Of a stretch of 64,000 nucleotides of DNA, positions 11,246 to 23,656 are shown piece after piece. Origin of the DNA: Dastarcus helophoroides (lineage: Eukaryota > Arthropoda > Insecta > Coleoptera > Bothrideridae); the NCBI GenBank assembly GCA_028583605.1, contig CM053330.1, positions 23,586,129 through 23,650,128 of the forward strand, given 5' to 3'. Positions within the stretch are counted from its first letter, which is position 1. Every line of letters starts with the position of its first letter. The notes under the pieces were generated by a model, which was given only the letters and a program-made list of their open reading frames with translations, ran no database searches and was not told where the DNA came from. Both the position numbers and the translations under genes were made by a program.

Positions 11246-14200
11246 CTATGTTATCCTATAAGGATCCAAATTTTTCGAAGAACAAGGTTGCGCATCCAGA
11301 TAATTGGGTTCTTTCGACGTGGACGGCGCTACTGTCGAATAATTCGTGACGGGTTTGTAATTGTGCGTCGTCTGATTCGCTTTGTGCTCGGGGGAATTCT
11401 GCAAAGACGTCTGACGATCGTGCAGATTCATACTGGGATCTTCTGCTACAGGTTGATAATGGCCCCTTGTGCATTTTTGTATTAAGGACAGAATTGTCGA
11501 TTCTATACAACACACGTATCCTAAGCACTGTAAAAACTCGATAAGTCTGTGGTCCGTCGAATTATTACAATAGTTTTACTTACTCCCGTTACTAAAAGTT
11601 GTTGGTGTGTCCATTTTGGAACCCACGAAAAGGCCTCTGATAAAAATATAGTGTGGAAAATTAAAGACGAAGCTATAAGGAACAACACGCTAAGGCTCAC
11701 ATACAAATATGCGTTCTGAAACAGGAGAAATTATTTGAGATGTCGGGGTCGTTTCGAAGCTTAATAAACATTACTTACCACTTTACCCCAATTAAAAGGA
11801 AACAAATATATAATGTGCGATATATCGAGAAAGAGGAGAAGGCATGTCGCGAATAGGCTTAGCAGAGTGACGAACATCATCAGACGTAGTCTCCCTACCA
11901 ATGGAAGCATAAACAATCCTACTTTTACGGTTCCTGAGGTACACAAGCATGTGAGACATGCTATTGTTGTTACCTGAAATCAGTAAATCGTTTTCTATTA
12001 CATAGCATGATGAATATTTTGTGTACGGTAATGGAAAGTTTATGTAGGCGTCAGTACAGGCAGACAAAGATAGTTATAACGGACTTGTTTCTTGATTTTA
12101 TAGCTCGGTTGAGACGCTTACCTTATGTGGCTACGCCTGTATGCAGATGCAGAGGCGGCTGCAAACTGCTGCAGCAGTATCTTTTTGGAGCATGCGCATA
12201 TGCGACGGTGAAAATCGCGTATAACTTTGATGAAATCATTTTTGTGAATTATTTGATTGTAAATTATTTCCATACAACAAAAACAGCTATGAAAATTATT
12301 GCATCTATTTTACTTTTTTGTTTTCTTTGATTAACTGCTTTCTGTCGCTCGCCTACTTAACAACTATATGCACACATTTCTTGAAAAAATATTCCGCGCA
12401 GTTCACACTTGTACTTTGGCTTTTTCGTATGTTTGTAGGCAAAGACGAATAGCCTAACAGAAATTTTTATTTTTGGTCGTCAGATTCCTTTGGGATGACA
12501 AGTGGTTTCTTTTTTTTTAGTCGTCAGAAATACTAAAAGGAAGGTCCAAAGGGTTTCTGACATTTTGGAAGTGGTCTGCGACTATTAAAAGGTTATTAGA
12601 TCCTGACTTAACAGCTTTTTAAGCGACCTACAAGAAAATGTATCGCTATCGGCAAAGATGCCGCAAATGTAAAAGGTATTTCCTCATAATGTGCCATTGT
12701 CCCATTACTCTACAGAGTTTATTTGATAAAATACAGAAAAGTTACAAATACCAAAGGTGCAGGGTAGGTCTTAAATTTTAATCTGTCAACAAAATAAAAA
12801 AAGACTTTCGCAAAATGGTGAAATTCTATAAAGGTTAGTTGTTTTAAATGGAATATTCAGTATATTATTATTTTTTCGAAATCCTTGTATTTTCTTATTT
12901 CAAATATACAGTGTTCAGCGAGTGCAATATCTGAGGAACTAAGGGTGATTTAGACAATGTGAAAATATGATGTTAAATTAAAACATGGAAAACTCGGCCA
13001 CAAAAATTTTAATTTTCTTTCTTCATCGCTAGGTGCAAGAAATTGAAAATTTTCAAAATATTTAATTCGTAATTGTAGTCACAATTTGACATAATCGATT
13101 TTACTTGCGCATCTTACGATGGCTGTAGCTCGAAGGGGGCGCATTTTAGGACAAATGTTTAGAAAAAGAAAAAGTCTAATTTTTTCTCCGAAAATATGCT
13201 CTTAAAATATGTACATCAAATTTTGAATCACCCTGTTTAATATTTAAACTCAGAAAAATACGAGGGATTCAAAAAAGTAATAATATACAGAATGTTCCAT
13301 TTAAAAACACCAACCTTCATCGAATTCCGCCATTTTGCGATTGTCATTACGTTCCGTATGTTTCGTTCCGATGTATCGATATATTTTTTTGATGTCAAAG
13401 TTTATTTAGCTCTCTGAACTTTTTTCAGAGATATTGATTTTACTTTAAATTTTGACTAATCTAAACAATCTTTTTGAAATATCTATTTTAAATTCGAGAA
13501 TTTTTTCTGCGGTGATAATTTTATGCATGATTTTTCTTAAAATTTTGAGATTAACGCTAAAAGTGCGAGTTAAATGTTGGTTAGTTGAAAATTTTTAGTT
13601 AACAATTTTTAATTATTTATTTTTCTTTTTTTTTTGGTGGAACTGGCTCTTGTTTATCTTTAAAAATTTATACACAAATCTTGCCCCCTCAAACCAAGAA
13701 AGATTAAGAAACACAACAGAGCAACTCTTATTGTGTTTTTTAATATTTGTTGGTTTCAGAGGACAAGATTCGTATATAAATTTTTATTTTTCTTTGATTT
13801 CTTACAGAAATTTTTAGTTTAAATTCAAATTTTTTTCAGAAATTTGCGACTTTTTACAAAATTTGACTTTCTATAGAAATTGTTATATACTTTACAACAG
13901 TCGGGTTTATTAGTTAATTTAATTTGGACTTTGTTTAATTCTGATGAGGTTATATTTCTTTAGATTTTCTACATACACAGAATTTCAATTTTTTCAAGAA
14001 ATTTAAAGTTTTTTTCAAATTTTCGGATTTACGCCTGCAATTATTATTATCTTTTACCACAAAAATTTCACTTTATTTTAAATTATCATTTTTTTTTTAA
14101 GTTTATATTTCTCTTCAGAAATTCCCAATTTAGACCCTCAATTTCTTTTGCTCGAAATTTTGATTTTTATGTCAAAATTCATAGTTTTTTAAAAATGAAA

Positions 14201-17200
14201 GTTTATTACTTTTTTCTAAATTTTAATTAGTTCTTCGAAAGGCTTCAATCTAGAAACCATTTTTTTTAAATTAAAAGTTTAAAAAGCTGGATTTTCTTGC
14301 ATTAAACTGTATTCGGCAAAAATTTCCCTCGAAATATGGAAACTCGATTTAAACTCTAATTTTTATTTCTTAGAATCTCGATTTTAAATTCGAAAAGTCG
14401 TAATTTTTTTCTGAATGTCGATATTGCTTATTCAAATTAATCAAATTTCGGATTATTTTTTCTTTTAAGGCTGAACTTGAAATTTCTAAAAAAAAAGTGG
14501 AAATTTTAGAATTAATTTTTAAATTTAAATTTTGATATTACACTAAAAATTTCGAGAATGAAGTTTGGGTAAAAAATAAAACTTTGATTTTTACTTTAAT
14601 CACTCGAAAAAGGTCAAAATTTTTAAAAAAGTCGAAGTTTTCAAAAGGTCAAAAATTTTGTAAGGCGCAATATTCAAAATAAAAAAGTTTGGAAAGAAGT
14701 ACAAATTTAACTCAAGTCAAATAACTCAAAATTTTCAGTTCACATTTTCCAAAAAGTAAATTTTCAAAGAAAGTTGAAGTTTTTAACGATGGTCAATATT
14801 CTGAAATAGACGAAATTTTTAAAGATGTCATTATTTTTAAAAAACATTTTTTTTTAAATCGAAATATTCAAAATAGGTGTAATTTTCAAAAAAGTTAAAA
14901 TTACAAAAAAATCAAAATTTTGGGAAAAAATTGAACCTTTGAAAGTCGAAATTTAACAAAAGTTTTGCAGTTACAAAGACGAAAAACAAAAAAAGTGAAA
15001 ATGACTATTTTCAAACATTTATTAAGTATATTCACGTTCAGTCTACCCTAATAAAATGTGTCTAATATTTTAATCCAGAATCTGTTGGATACTTGGTGGA
15101 AACTTAAAGAATTCTGAAGCAATAGTAATTCATGTAGACATTTATTTACAAATTCATGGTCATTTTGCCTACCGTTCTGGGAATAACACGCAATAAGAAA
15201 ACAACTACCCTACCAAAAATTAGGAAGTATCCTTTATTTTGCAAATTTATGTGAGATTAATCAAGATAAAAACTGAAATTTTTAGAAAAAAAAATAGAGG
15301 CTTTTGAAGCCAAAATGTTAGGAGCAACATTGACAATTTTAAATTTAATGTTAGGACTAAATTGAAAACCCCAGAATTTATATAAAATATATTTAAATAT
15401 TAAATTTTAAAATTTAGATTCATTCAAAAAATGTTGATAAAAACTTATATTTATAAAACAAAGTCAAGATTTAATCCAAAATTATCATTTTAACATTGAC
15501 ATTTCAGAAAGTATGATTTTCAAGTTTAAATTAAAAAGTTTAAGCAAAAAAATGGAAATTGACACAAAAAAATTTGAAAATAACAAAAAAACTTCAAGTC
15601 GAAAAATATAGCCATGGATTTTGAGTTTAATCTCCAGTGCAGTAGTGCCCAATCTTTAATTTCATTCGAGCCTAATTACAATTTTTGTTGATTGAAGTAC
15701 AAAACATGAAAAGTAAAAAATAACACCATCAGATTCTTCTATACATATATCTCTAATGTCCACCAAAACTCAACAACAAAATGGAACACTATGTTGGATT
15801 TTTCAACACATTAGGCAATAACTTTTTTGCAGGTGGCGATTATAATGCAAAAATTCATCATGGGTTTCAAAATAAACAACTGTAAAAGATAGAGAACTAC
15901 CCAAAGCAATGAAGGCAAACAATCTCCAGTGCATATATACTGGAGAACCTACGTACTGCCGACTGACATAAACAAAACTCCTCATACTATTGACTTTTAT
16001 ATTACCAAAGCAATTGATATAAAGAATGCAAGGCAGAAACTTGCCTTGACTTGACATCAGATCACTCTATAATAATGGTCACCCTCTATCCCCAGGTCTC
16101 CAATAAATAAAAACAACCCTCATTACATAATAGCAAAACTGATTGAAATACATGTAGAAAAATTTTAGACAACCCAACATCGCTAGAGAAATCATTAAAA
16201 ACAGAACTTGAAATAGAAACAGCGATGAGAAACCTAACAATGAATATACAAGAAGCAGCGTGGTCCGCCACTCCTAGCTGTGAAATACCTCATGGGAAGA
16301 GTAAAATATCCCCCTCCGTCAAAAGAAAAATTGCAGAAAAAAGACAGATAAAGAATGGCAGCAAGTCGGAACGGCTGAAAATAAAAGAAAGTTAAATAAA
16401 GCAACTAAAGAATTGAAAGACTTAATAAAGTTGGAACAGAATCAAGGCACTCTTACCTAGAGACTCTGACGCCAACGACAGCAACGGATTACTTACTCTA
16501 GAAATCTACAAGGAGGCTAAAAAGACACCAACAACAAAATTCTCCAATCAAGGAGAACAATATTTTTGCCAGAAACGACAACGAAAAGGTTAAAACCTTC
16601 TCGAAACACTTAGTTTTTAAGCCCTACCCTTCACAGCTCACCACTAATGCAGAACAAGAAATAACCGACTTCTTCGATGTGCCATTCCAAATGGAATACA
16701 ATAAAATAAAACAAGTTATCAAGAAAAATATAAATATAAAAAAGGCGCCAGGCTTTGATCTTGTTTCTGGTAAAATATTCGTAGAATTGTCCGAAAAGTG
16801 TTACAAACAAATAACTTTCATATTCAATGCAATATTAAGATTAAATTCCCCAACTATTGGAAAGTTGCTGAAATTATTATGATCCCTAAATCTTGGAAAA
16901 AGCCAGAAGACGTTTCGTCATACAGACCCATAAGTCTGCTACCAATGCTTTCAAAAGTATTTGAAAAATTGTACGTCAAAAATATATAATAGGAGACAGA
17001 AAAATTATTCCAGACCACCAATTTAGATTCAGAAACAAACACGGAACAGTAGAACAAGTTCACAGACTGGTCAACAAAATTAACGGGGACTTAAATGTAA
17101 AGAGATATTGTTCCCCAGCATTCCTGGGCATATCACAAGCCTTCGACAAACTGTGGCATGGTAGATTACAAGTAAAACTAAAGAAGCTCCTTCCTCATCT

Positions 17201-20200
17201 TCATTACCAACTGCTCAAATCGTATTTAGCAGACCGGTATTTTCTTGTGAAACAAGGCAACGAATTTTCAGATTTACACCCCATACAGTCTGGCGTCCCT
17301 CAAGGTAACATCCTCGGTCCTGTATTATATCTTTTGTATATGGCAGAGTTAATAAAACCAGAATCGCCAAATGTTGCCACATATGCTTATGTTACTGCTA
17401 TCCTGGCATCTCACTCTGATCCATTATCTGCTTCAAGAAACTTTCAATTTAACTTAACAAAATCCAGAATTGGCTGAAAACAGTCGAATCAAGGTCATCG
17501 AAAGCAAATCCATCCACGTAACGTTTATTTTACGCAGAAGAACATGCCCACCTGTGAAAATAAACAACTGCCAACTGCCACAAGCAGAATATGCTAAATA
17601 CCTTAGTGTGCACCTAGATCGACGTCTTATATGGAAAAAACATATATTCGCCGTACGAAAACAACTGGGCTTTAAACCGATTGAGACCAATGTATTGGCT
17701 CATTGGTCGTAGATCCAAGCTCTCATTGGACCAAAGCCAAAACCTGGATGGACTTGTGGCATTCAATTATGGGGCACTGCCAGTAATTCTAACATAGTAA
17801 TACTCCAAGGATTTCAAAACAAAGTTTTAAGAGCCATCATCAATGCACCCTACTACACCTCCAATGAAATCATCCTACACGACATCCGCTTGGAATCCAT
17901 CGGGGAAACACTACACCAAATCAGTGTTCGGTTCAATAAGCTAGTGTCTTTGTACTCTAATGTGCTTGCTAACCAATTAAATGTTCGTAGTCCCGCTAAA
18001 GTGCATAACCTGAAACGACTCTTGCCATCCGACCTGAACTCACTGACCAGATAAGTGCAGACATCGGAACTTTTAATTTTTTACTTTTATTACTTATAAT
18101 CAAAATGGTTTCTAGGTTATGATTTAGAAATATCTAAAAGAGATCACTCACTGGAGTACTACTCTAGATGTCCTTTTCTCTTTCGCTACATACTAAAGGC
18201 TTATTGGCCAGATTGCACTGGGCAGATTGCAAATCTATCTAGGAGTTAAAAAAATGTCTCTTATACTCTAATAGTTATGAAAATCATGAATGAAAAACTC
18301 CATCAGCACTTATGAATTTGACGACTAGAAAAAAAAACCGCAAGCCACATGAAAAATACCGTCGCGAACCACATATGTCTCGCGAGCTAAGGGTTGGGCC
18401 CCTAGTAGATTCTAAACAAAATTATGGGAAAGTCAAAGTAAAGGTCACACTTTTTGCAATTATCCAAGCTATTTAAAAAAGTTGGTTCAAAACTTAACAA
18501 AGTGAGAGTAGAGCCAGAATTGGTAAATTTTATTTCCTGTATATTTACAAAGCTACTGCCAATATGTTAGCAAAAGTAAAATCTGCATGAAAAACTGCGC
18601 AAGACCTGAATTGGTCCAAAATAAAAATAGAAAACTGAGCCCATACATGTCATTCATTGCACGTACCCGCGTGTTACAGAGAATATAGAGATAAAGCGAT
18701 TTCTTTCGCATTAAGTACATTTTGGCATCTATGCTCATCTCCTTTCCCTATCTCTTTTGCCTTAAACCGAAGTCTATTTTATTTTCCTTATTGGTAAACT
18801 AGACTTCTTACTACGTAAACTTTCCAATTAATATGTGTATATTAGTACTTCTAAACGTAAAGGTACGCAAACACAAATTCGTTATTAGTGCAATAAATTT
18901 TAGTTTGAAAAACGCTTAACCCTTTTATTTATCCCACCCCGAGTAATTCGAAATGAAACTCACCAATAGGAGCACTCTGAATATGCCTGTCGGTGTCTTG
19001 AGGTGAGCGTGGTCGCAGTAGACGATGACGCCCGAGTATAGCGAGAGATCAGGAGAGGCGGCGCGTCGTCTGTAGTGGGAATGGGAGTCCCACGAGTTGA
19101 CGGTTCCCAGAGGCGAGTCGCACTCGCAGCCCCCCGCGCACTCCGCACTTAGCGCCCCCGTCCTGCTGCCCGCTATCTCAAAATCCTGCAACACACAACT
19201 CATACCACCATCGGCCCCCTGGAACACAACTAACATCATGGAGAGAGAGAACAGCGAGATTCTAAAGGGAATCGCACTCGACACATGCAACGGCATGCTC
19301 CTGCAGTACTCGCATGACTTGTCAACTTTGTCGATAAACCGACGATTTATTCAAATTCAAGTAATAAGCAAAACTGAATAATACTACGAACGACCGAAAC
19401 TAGATTTACGGTCACAACTATTTAAAATTTACATTATATCCTTAAATCTGACCTACCTGCCTTACATAGAGTATTCCTACGTTATTTTTCAAATTCATGT
19501 AGCGATTAGTCGATATTAAAGGTTAAAATGAAAAAGAAAATACAAATTGCAGTTAAGTTAAAATATTTGTCAAAAATTAAAGTTTAAACTGAAAATTCTA
19601 CTACCAAAGTCAAAAATTGGAGAATTTATTCCAAAAACATTTAAACTGGTTCAAATGGTTCGAATCTTGAGAATAACTTGAAATTTATTAAAATGATTCA
19701 ACATTTAAATTGGTATTTCCACTTTAACGCTACAATTTTAGAAAGAAATGTAATTTTTATATTTAAACTGAAAGGTATCAGAAAAGGGTATTTAAAGAAA
19801 AATTCGACATAAACAACAAAAATATGCTACAATTTTGAAACTTACAATCAAAGCACCGAATTTTGAAAAAAAGATTACATTTTAAGAAAAATGTGTATCA
19901 ATTAAAAATTTACAAAAAAAGATTGCTTCTAGTTCAAATTTAAATCTAACATTTTGAGAAAAATAGTGGACTTGGGGATTAAGATCAACATTATGAGAAA
20001 TTTAATTTTGTTTTTGTTTAAAAAGAGCCTAAGTTTTGTCGGAATTTCAGAGAAAAATATAAAATTACAGATTTAAACTTAAAATATAAAAAAAAACTCC
20101 ACGGTTTAGAAAACCCTCTTAATATATGTAACAGTAATTTTTCCAATTTCAAGTTTATTCTTGAATTATCAACTATCTAGAAATTTCAATTTTAAAACTC

Positions 20201-23200
20201 GAATATTGGAATTTTTTGGAAGTTTTGAATTTTAAACCTGAAATTTCATTTTAAGTTAAAATTTAAAGAAATCTAGGAATTTTTATAAAAAAGTAAACTA
20301 AATAGCAAAGGGCCGAACTTACAAAGGGCCAAACTTTCGAGTTTATACCAGAAGTTTAGCGAAAGCAATTACCTAATATGTAAGAGAACACACAATTTTG
20401 ATTTCTAAATTCTAAACAAATCGCAGTTTTGAGGCTAAACTCGAAATCTTGAGAAAAAATCAAAGTTTAATATTTTAAGGTAAAAAAAAATTATTGCAAG
20501 TTTAAATTATACATTTTTTAACATGTCACCATTTCAAGTTTATTGTAAAAATTTCGACCCCAATGCCAAGATCCAGGCTTTTTGGAAGATTTAGAAAGTG
20601 GGCAGCAGAAATTTAAATTTGGGATTTCGAAAAAAAAAATTGGAATACTAAAATAAAAGTGAAATTCGAAGGAAAAAAAATCACGAAAAATCAAAATTTG
20701 ACTAATAACTCTGAGATAGAGATATCAAATTAAGAAGAGAAAATTGAAATTTAAAGAAAGAAGTATATTTCGAATTTTTTAAAAAAGTTTCCAGAAAAAT
20801 ATTCAGAAAAACTCGAATTTGCAAAAAAAATTGTAAGGAAAACAGAGTTTCCTTAGATTGACTAAAAAAGACGCTACTACTTTATTCCAAAGATACAACA
20901 GATTTTTTTTTATTTTAAACTCAAAATTTTAGAAGATAGGAAATATTTCAAATAATTTCCAGATAAAAGTCCAAATGTCAAGAAAAAGTCGAAAATCTTG
21001 AAAAAAGATTCAAATTAAAACTTAAAATTTTAATTTGGGTTGAAATTTTGAGAATAAAGTCAATATTTTCTAGAAAATGTGCAAATTGTGAGTTTCTAAT
21101 CTAATCGAATCAGAAATGAGAGATGAAAATGAGATGAAAGTTGCCTGGAATTGTTTAAAATGTTGAAAAAAAATTGAAATTTCAAAAAAAAACCAATCTT
21201 AAGAATAAAGTAAAAACTATTTTAAGTATATAAATTCGACGAACCGAAATAAACCGATATTTTTTTTCGGTTTCGTTCCGACGAAAATAACGGTTTTTTT
21301 CGGTTCAGTTCCGGTTCGAAGCCCTGCTTTAAACAGTTGAAATTTTAAAAATGTTGAAAATATATTTTTAAAATAAATAAATATTTAAAAATAAGCCAGT
21401 TTTCAAATTTCAAATTTTCAAAGTCGCGAAATTTTGAAAAATAAGACCAAATTTTGGAAGCGTAATTGTGTAAATAAAAAACTAGAAAACATTAAAAAAG
21501 GTATAACTTTTAATAAATGCCGACATTTTCAAGTTATAATTTTCAAGAAAATCGGAAATGTCGCAATTTTCATTGAAAGTTAAAATAAAAAGAAAATTCT
21601 GATTTTCAAAAAAAAATCAAAAAAAGTCAAAATCTAGTCTATTTTTAAAAAATTCGTGAATTTGAAAAAATCAAAAATTTTCACAAAATTTGAATTTTTA
21701 AAAAGTTGAAATTTTGAAAAACAATCTAAAATTTTAAAAATAGTCAAAATTTTGAGACAAATTGAGAATTAAAAGTGCTGTAAAATTTTTAATAAAATCC
21801 GAAATCTTGGAAGTCTAAATATTTAAGAAAAGGCAAAATTGTCTAAAAGTCGATCTTCAAAAAAAAACTCGATATTTTGAAAAGTTAAAATTATGGATAA
21901 TTAAAGTTTTTAGATTGCTAAAAGGTTAATATCAAAAAAAATCGACATACTGAAAAAGTCGAAATTTTCAAAAAAATTATAAAATATTAAAAGAATCATT
22001 AAATCATAGAAACAATTTTTAAAAAAATCGACAGTTGGAAAAATTTGCAATTTAAACAAAAATTGAAAATTTTTAGATAAACTCGATATTTTAAAATATT
22101 TTTTTTAAATTATAATTTTCAAAAAAGACCTCAATTTTGAGAAAAAATTGAAATTTTCAAAAAGGTGAGGATTTTTCAAAAGTGGATGCAAATAAAATCG
22201 GAATTTTCAGAAAAGTAGTTGTATTCAACAAAAAATGCCAAATTTTCGAAAAAACCCAAACTTCGAAGTCAAAATTTGTAAAAAAAAATCAAAATTTTCA
22301 AAAAAATAGAAATTTTTGGAAACAAAGCATAAAAGTCGAAATTTTCAAAAACAGTAAAAATTTTTAAAAAGAGCCCACATTTTGATAAGAAATCAAATGT
22401 TAGCAAAAACTTGAAATTTTTAAATAAAATGGCAATTTTGGAAAAATTCAGCCCTTCAAAAAACTAAACATCGAAAATTTTTGCTTGTTAAATTTTTAGT
22501 AAAATCAGAAATTCTCGAAAAATAAAAGTTTTAAAAAATGTCGAAATTTTCAAAAAGGCAAAGTTTTGAAGTCAAATATTTGAAAAGTCAAACATTTAAA
22601 AAAACTGAAATTTTGAAAAAAGTCGAAATCTTGATAAAGTTGAAATTTTGAAATGAAATCAATATTTTGAGAAAAATTCATATCTTTACAAAAAGCCAAA
22701 ATTAAAAAAAAATGAAAATATTAAAAATGTGGAAATTTTGGAAAAATGACAAAATTAAAGAGAAATCAATTCATTAACTTGTTAAAGAAAGTAATTTGTG
22801 GTTGTGGCAATAGTAAAGTAAGGTGACATACCAAATAGTTCATCTCATAATTTTAGTTGGCCAGTCGTCAACTGAAATTAGCAAAATTATTTCGAATAAT
22901 ATCCGAAATTATTTGAAACATTTATAGCAGTTTCGGTTAGGGATTCGGATACTTTTTTAATTTCAGATATCGGTTTCGATTAAGGTTATGGAGCTCCACA
23001 AATTTCCAGTTTAGAAATATCAAGCCTAGTTTTAATAGAAAATTTCAAGTTAAAATCGGAATGTTAAAAAACTTTTAAACGCTCAATTTTTTACTCAGAA
23101 ATTTAACATGTTTAGAAGTCCTCTCAAGCTTTCACATCAACTCTTTTTCTTCAAAAATATTCCTTTTTTTGTTTTGCACTGCAGAAAAACTAACAGAAAG

Positions 23201-23656
23201 CTTAATTTAAAACATAATTAAACATATTAACCTGGTCATTTAACTAATTTCAAGATCTAATTTCAGCAAGTTGGATTCCTGTAATTATACTACACAATTC
23301 GACTATAATAACTTAACATCAAAAGAGAAACTAAAAAGTAGACTACAAAATAAAAGAAACCACATAGGTATAAAATTTTATTCACGAAAAAAGAAAACAA
23401 ATATAAAATAAACTATACTAACATAATACTTACAAAAGAACAAACAAAACGTAAATATACTCTAAATTTACGACAAACTTACCAACAAAAGCATCAAACG
23501 ATATCTAAAAAGGAATAAACAAAATACCTGAATATCTTCAGGTTTGCAGCTTGTGGGCTCCAGGTCTTTGATATCGTCAAGAAGAAATTCGATTTCGTCC
23601 GTGCTGTATAACAGATCAGATACCGAATTAATATATCGGCCTGAATCTGACTGCAT
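11246..23656 (-). CDS. MARVEL-domain four-pass membrane protein, five exons
   Basis: I assembled five minus-strand exons, all joined in phase 0 at GT-AG sites: 23656-23528, 19185-18964, 11973-11779, 11715-11584 and 11527-11246 (stop), giving 319 residues. The start is the ATG at 23656, directly after an in-frame stop. Residues 1-105 are hydrophilic and include a cysteine-rich stretch in the GC-rich second exon. The motif TPTGIFRVLLL at about 107-117 opens a MARVEL-type module, followed by hydrophobic segments at about 110-128, 148-168, 183-208 and 221-240. The soluble tail has TRGHYQPVAEDPS and is Asn/Thr/Ser-rich. MARVEL proteins act in membrane apposition, vesicle traffic and cell junctions; the exact orthologue is not clear. 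Introns of 6990 and 4342 bases contain a LINE and degenerate repeat. Exon boundaries are read by eye. Confidence 0.75.
12800..13350. mobile_element. Small fold-back/MITE composite in a MARVEL-gene intron
   Basis: The block CGCAAAATGGTGAAATTC, then TTTAAATGGAATATTCAGTAT, at about 12812-12868 is repeated inverted at about 13280-13345. Between the arms lies a segment with CAGGGTGATTC-like and ATACAGTGTTCAGC ends. No coding capacity is visible. Confidence 0.5.
13430..15620. repeat. Degenerate AT repeat block with polarity switch
   Basis: Units such as TTTCTCAAAATTTCGACTT dominate to about 14470, and after that the complementary A-rich form (AAAAAGTCGAAATTTTCAA) dominates. A MITE copy is inserted at 13636-13779. 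No gene is seen; the block lies in a MARVEL-gene intron. Confidence 0.6.
13636..13779. mobile_element. Fold-back MITE (family M), copy 3
   Basis: It starts GGTGGAACTGGCTCTTG, carries CAAACCAAGAAAGATT, and ends with the complementary GGTTTCAGAGGACAAGATT. The hammerhead-like middle is deleted. Confidence 0.7.
15710..18055 (+). pseudogene. Jockey-like non-LTR retrotransposon, 5'-truncated and decayed
   Basis: Endonuclease remains can be read as FFAGGDYNAKIHHGF (about 15820-15870), with a SDHSII-like motif near 16060. Reverse transcriptase motifs then follow in broken frames: KAPGFDLVSGKI (about 16740), YWKVAEIIMIPK and SSYRPISLLPMLSKVFEKL (16855-16975). DHQFRFRNKHGTVEQVHR comes next (about 17020), then SPAFLGISQAFDKLWH, IQSGVPQGNILGPVLYLLY (about 17285), and TYAYVTAIL in place of the YADD box. 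Residues like RLLPSDLN close the protein near 18045. Order and motifs fit the jockey clade. Many stops, frameshifts and a lost catalytic aspartate pair show that it is inactive. It lies in an intron of the MARVEL gene in antisense orientation. Confidence 0.85.
18330..18406. repeat. Possible hAT-like terminal fragment
   Basis: GCGAACCACATATGTCTCGC followed by GAGCTAAGGGTTGGGCCCCT resembles the subterminal region of hAT elements of the type with GTTGGGCAAC and GCGAGCCACATGTGGC. The partner end is not found. Confidence 0.3.
19500..21326. mobile_element. A-rich repeat element (family Z) with hAT-like right terminus
   Basis: The degenerate repeat runs to a distinctive end: GAACCGAAATAAACCGATA at about 21240, CGGTTTCGTTCCGACGAAA, then GGTTCGAAGCCCTG ending at 21326. 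Read outward this is CAGGGCTTCGAACC, a hAT-type terminus. Equivalent ends lie at 36724 and 42231. The segment around 20500 (TTTAAATTATACATTTT, then AACATGTCACC) matches 40545-41225 except that a MITE is missing here. The left end was not identified. Confidence 0.55.
21327..22995 (+). mobile_element. Truncated second copy of the 4168-7465 hAT-type element
   Basis: From TTTAAACAGTT at 21329 the sequence is collinear with 5073-7450 of the first copy. They share the blocks ...GACATACCAAATAGTT... and ...CATAATTTTAGTTGGCCAG..., the subterminal ATATCCGAAATTAT, and the near-terminal GGTTATGGAGCTCCA. The terminal CCCTA is degraded. The left part is missing; the break coincides with the family Z terminus at 21326, suggesting that family Z inserted into this copy. 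Confidence 0.75.

Noticed and set aside
19097..19381. Plus-strand open frame of 94 codons
   Set aside because: It overlaps the GC-rich exon of the MARVEL gene in antisense and lacks any domain.
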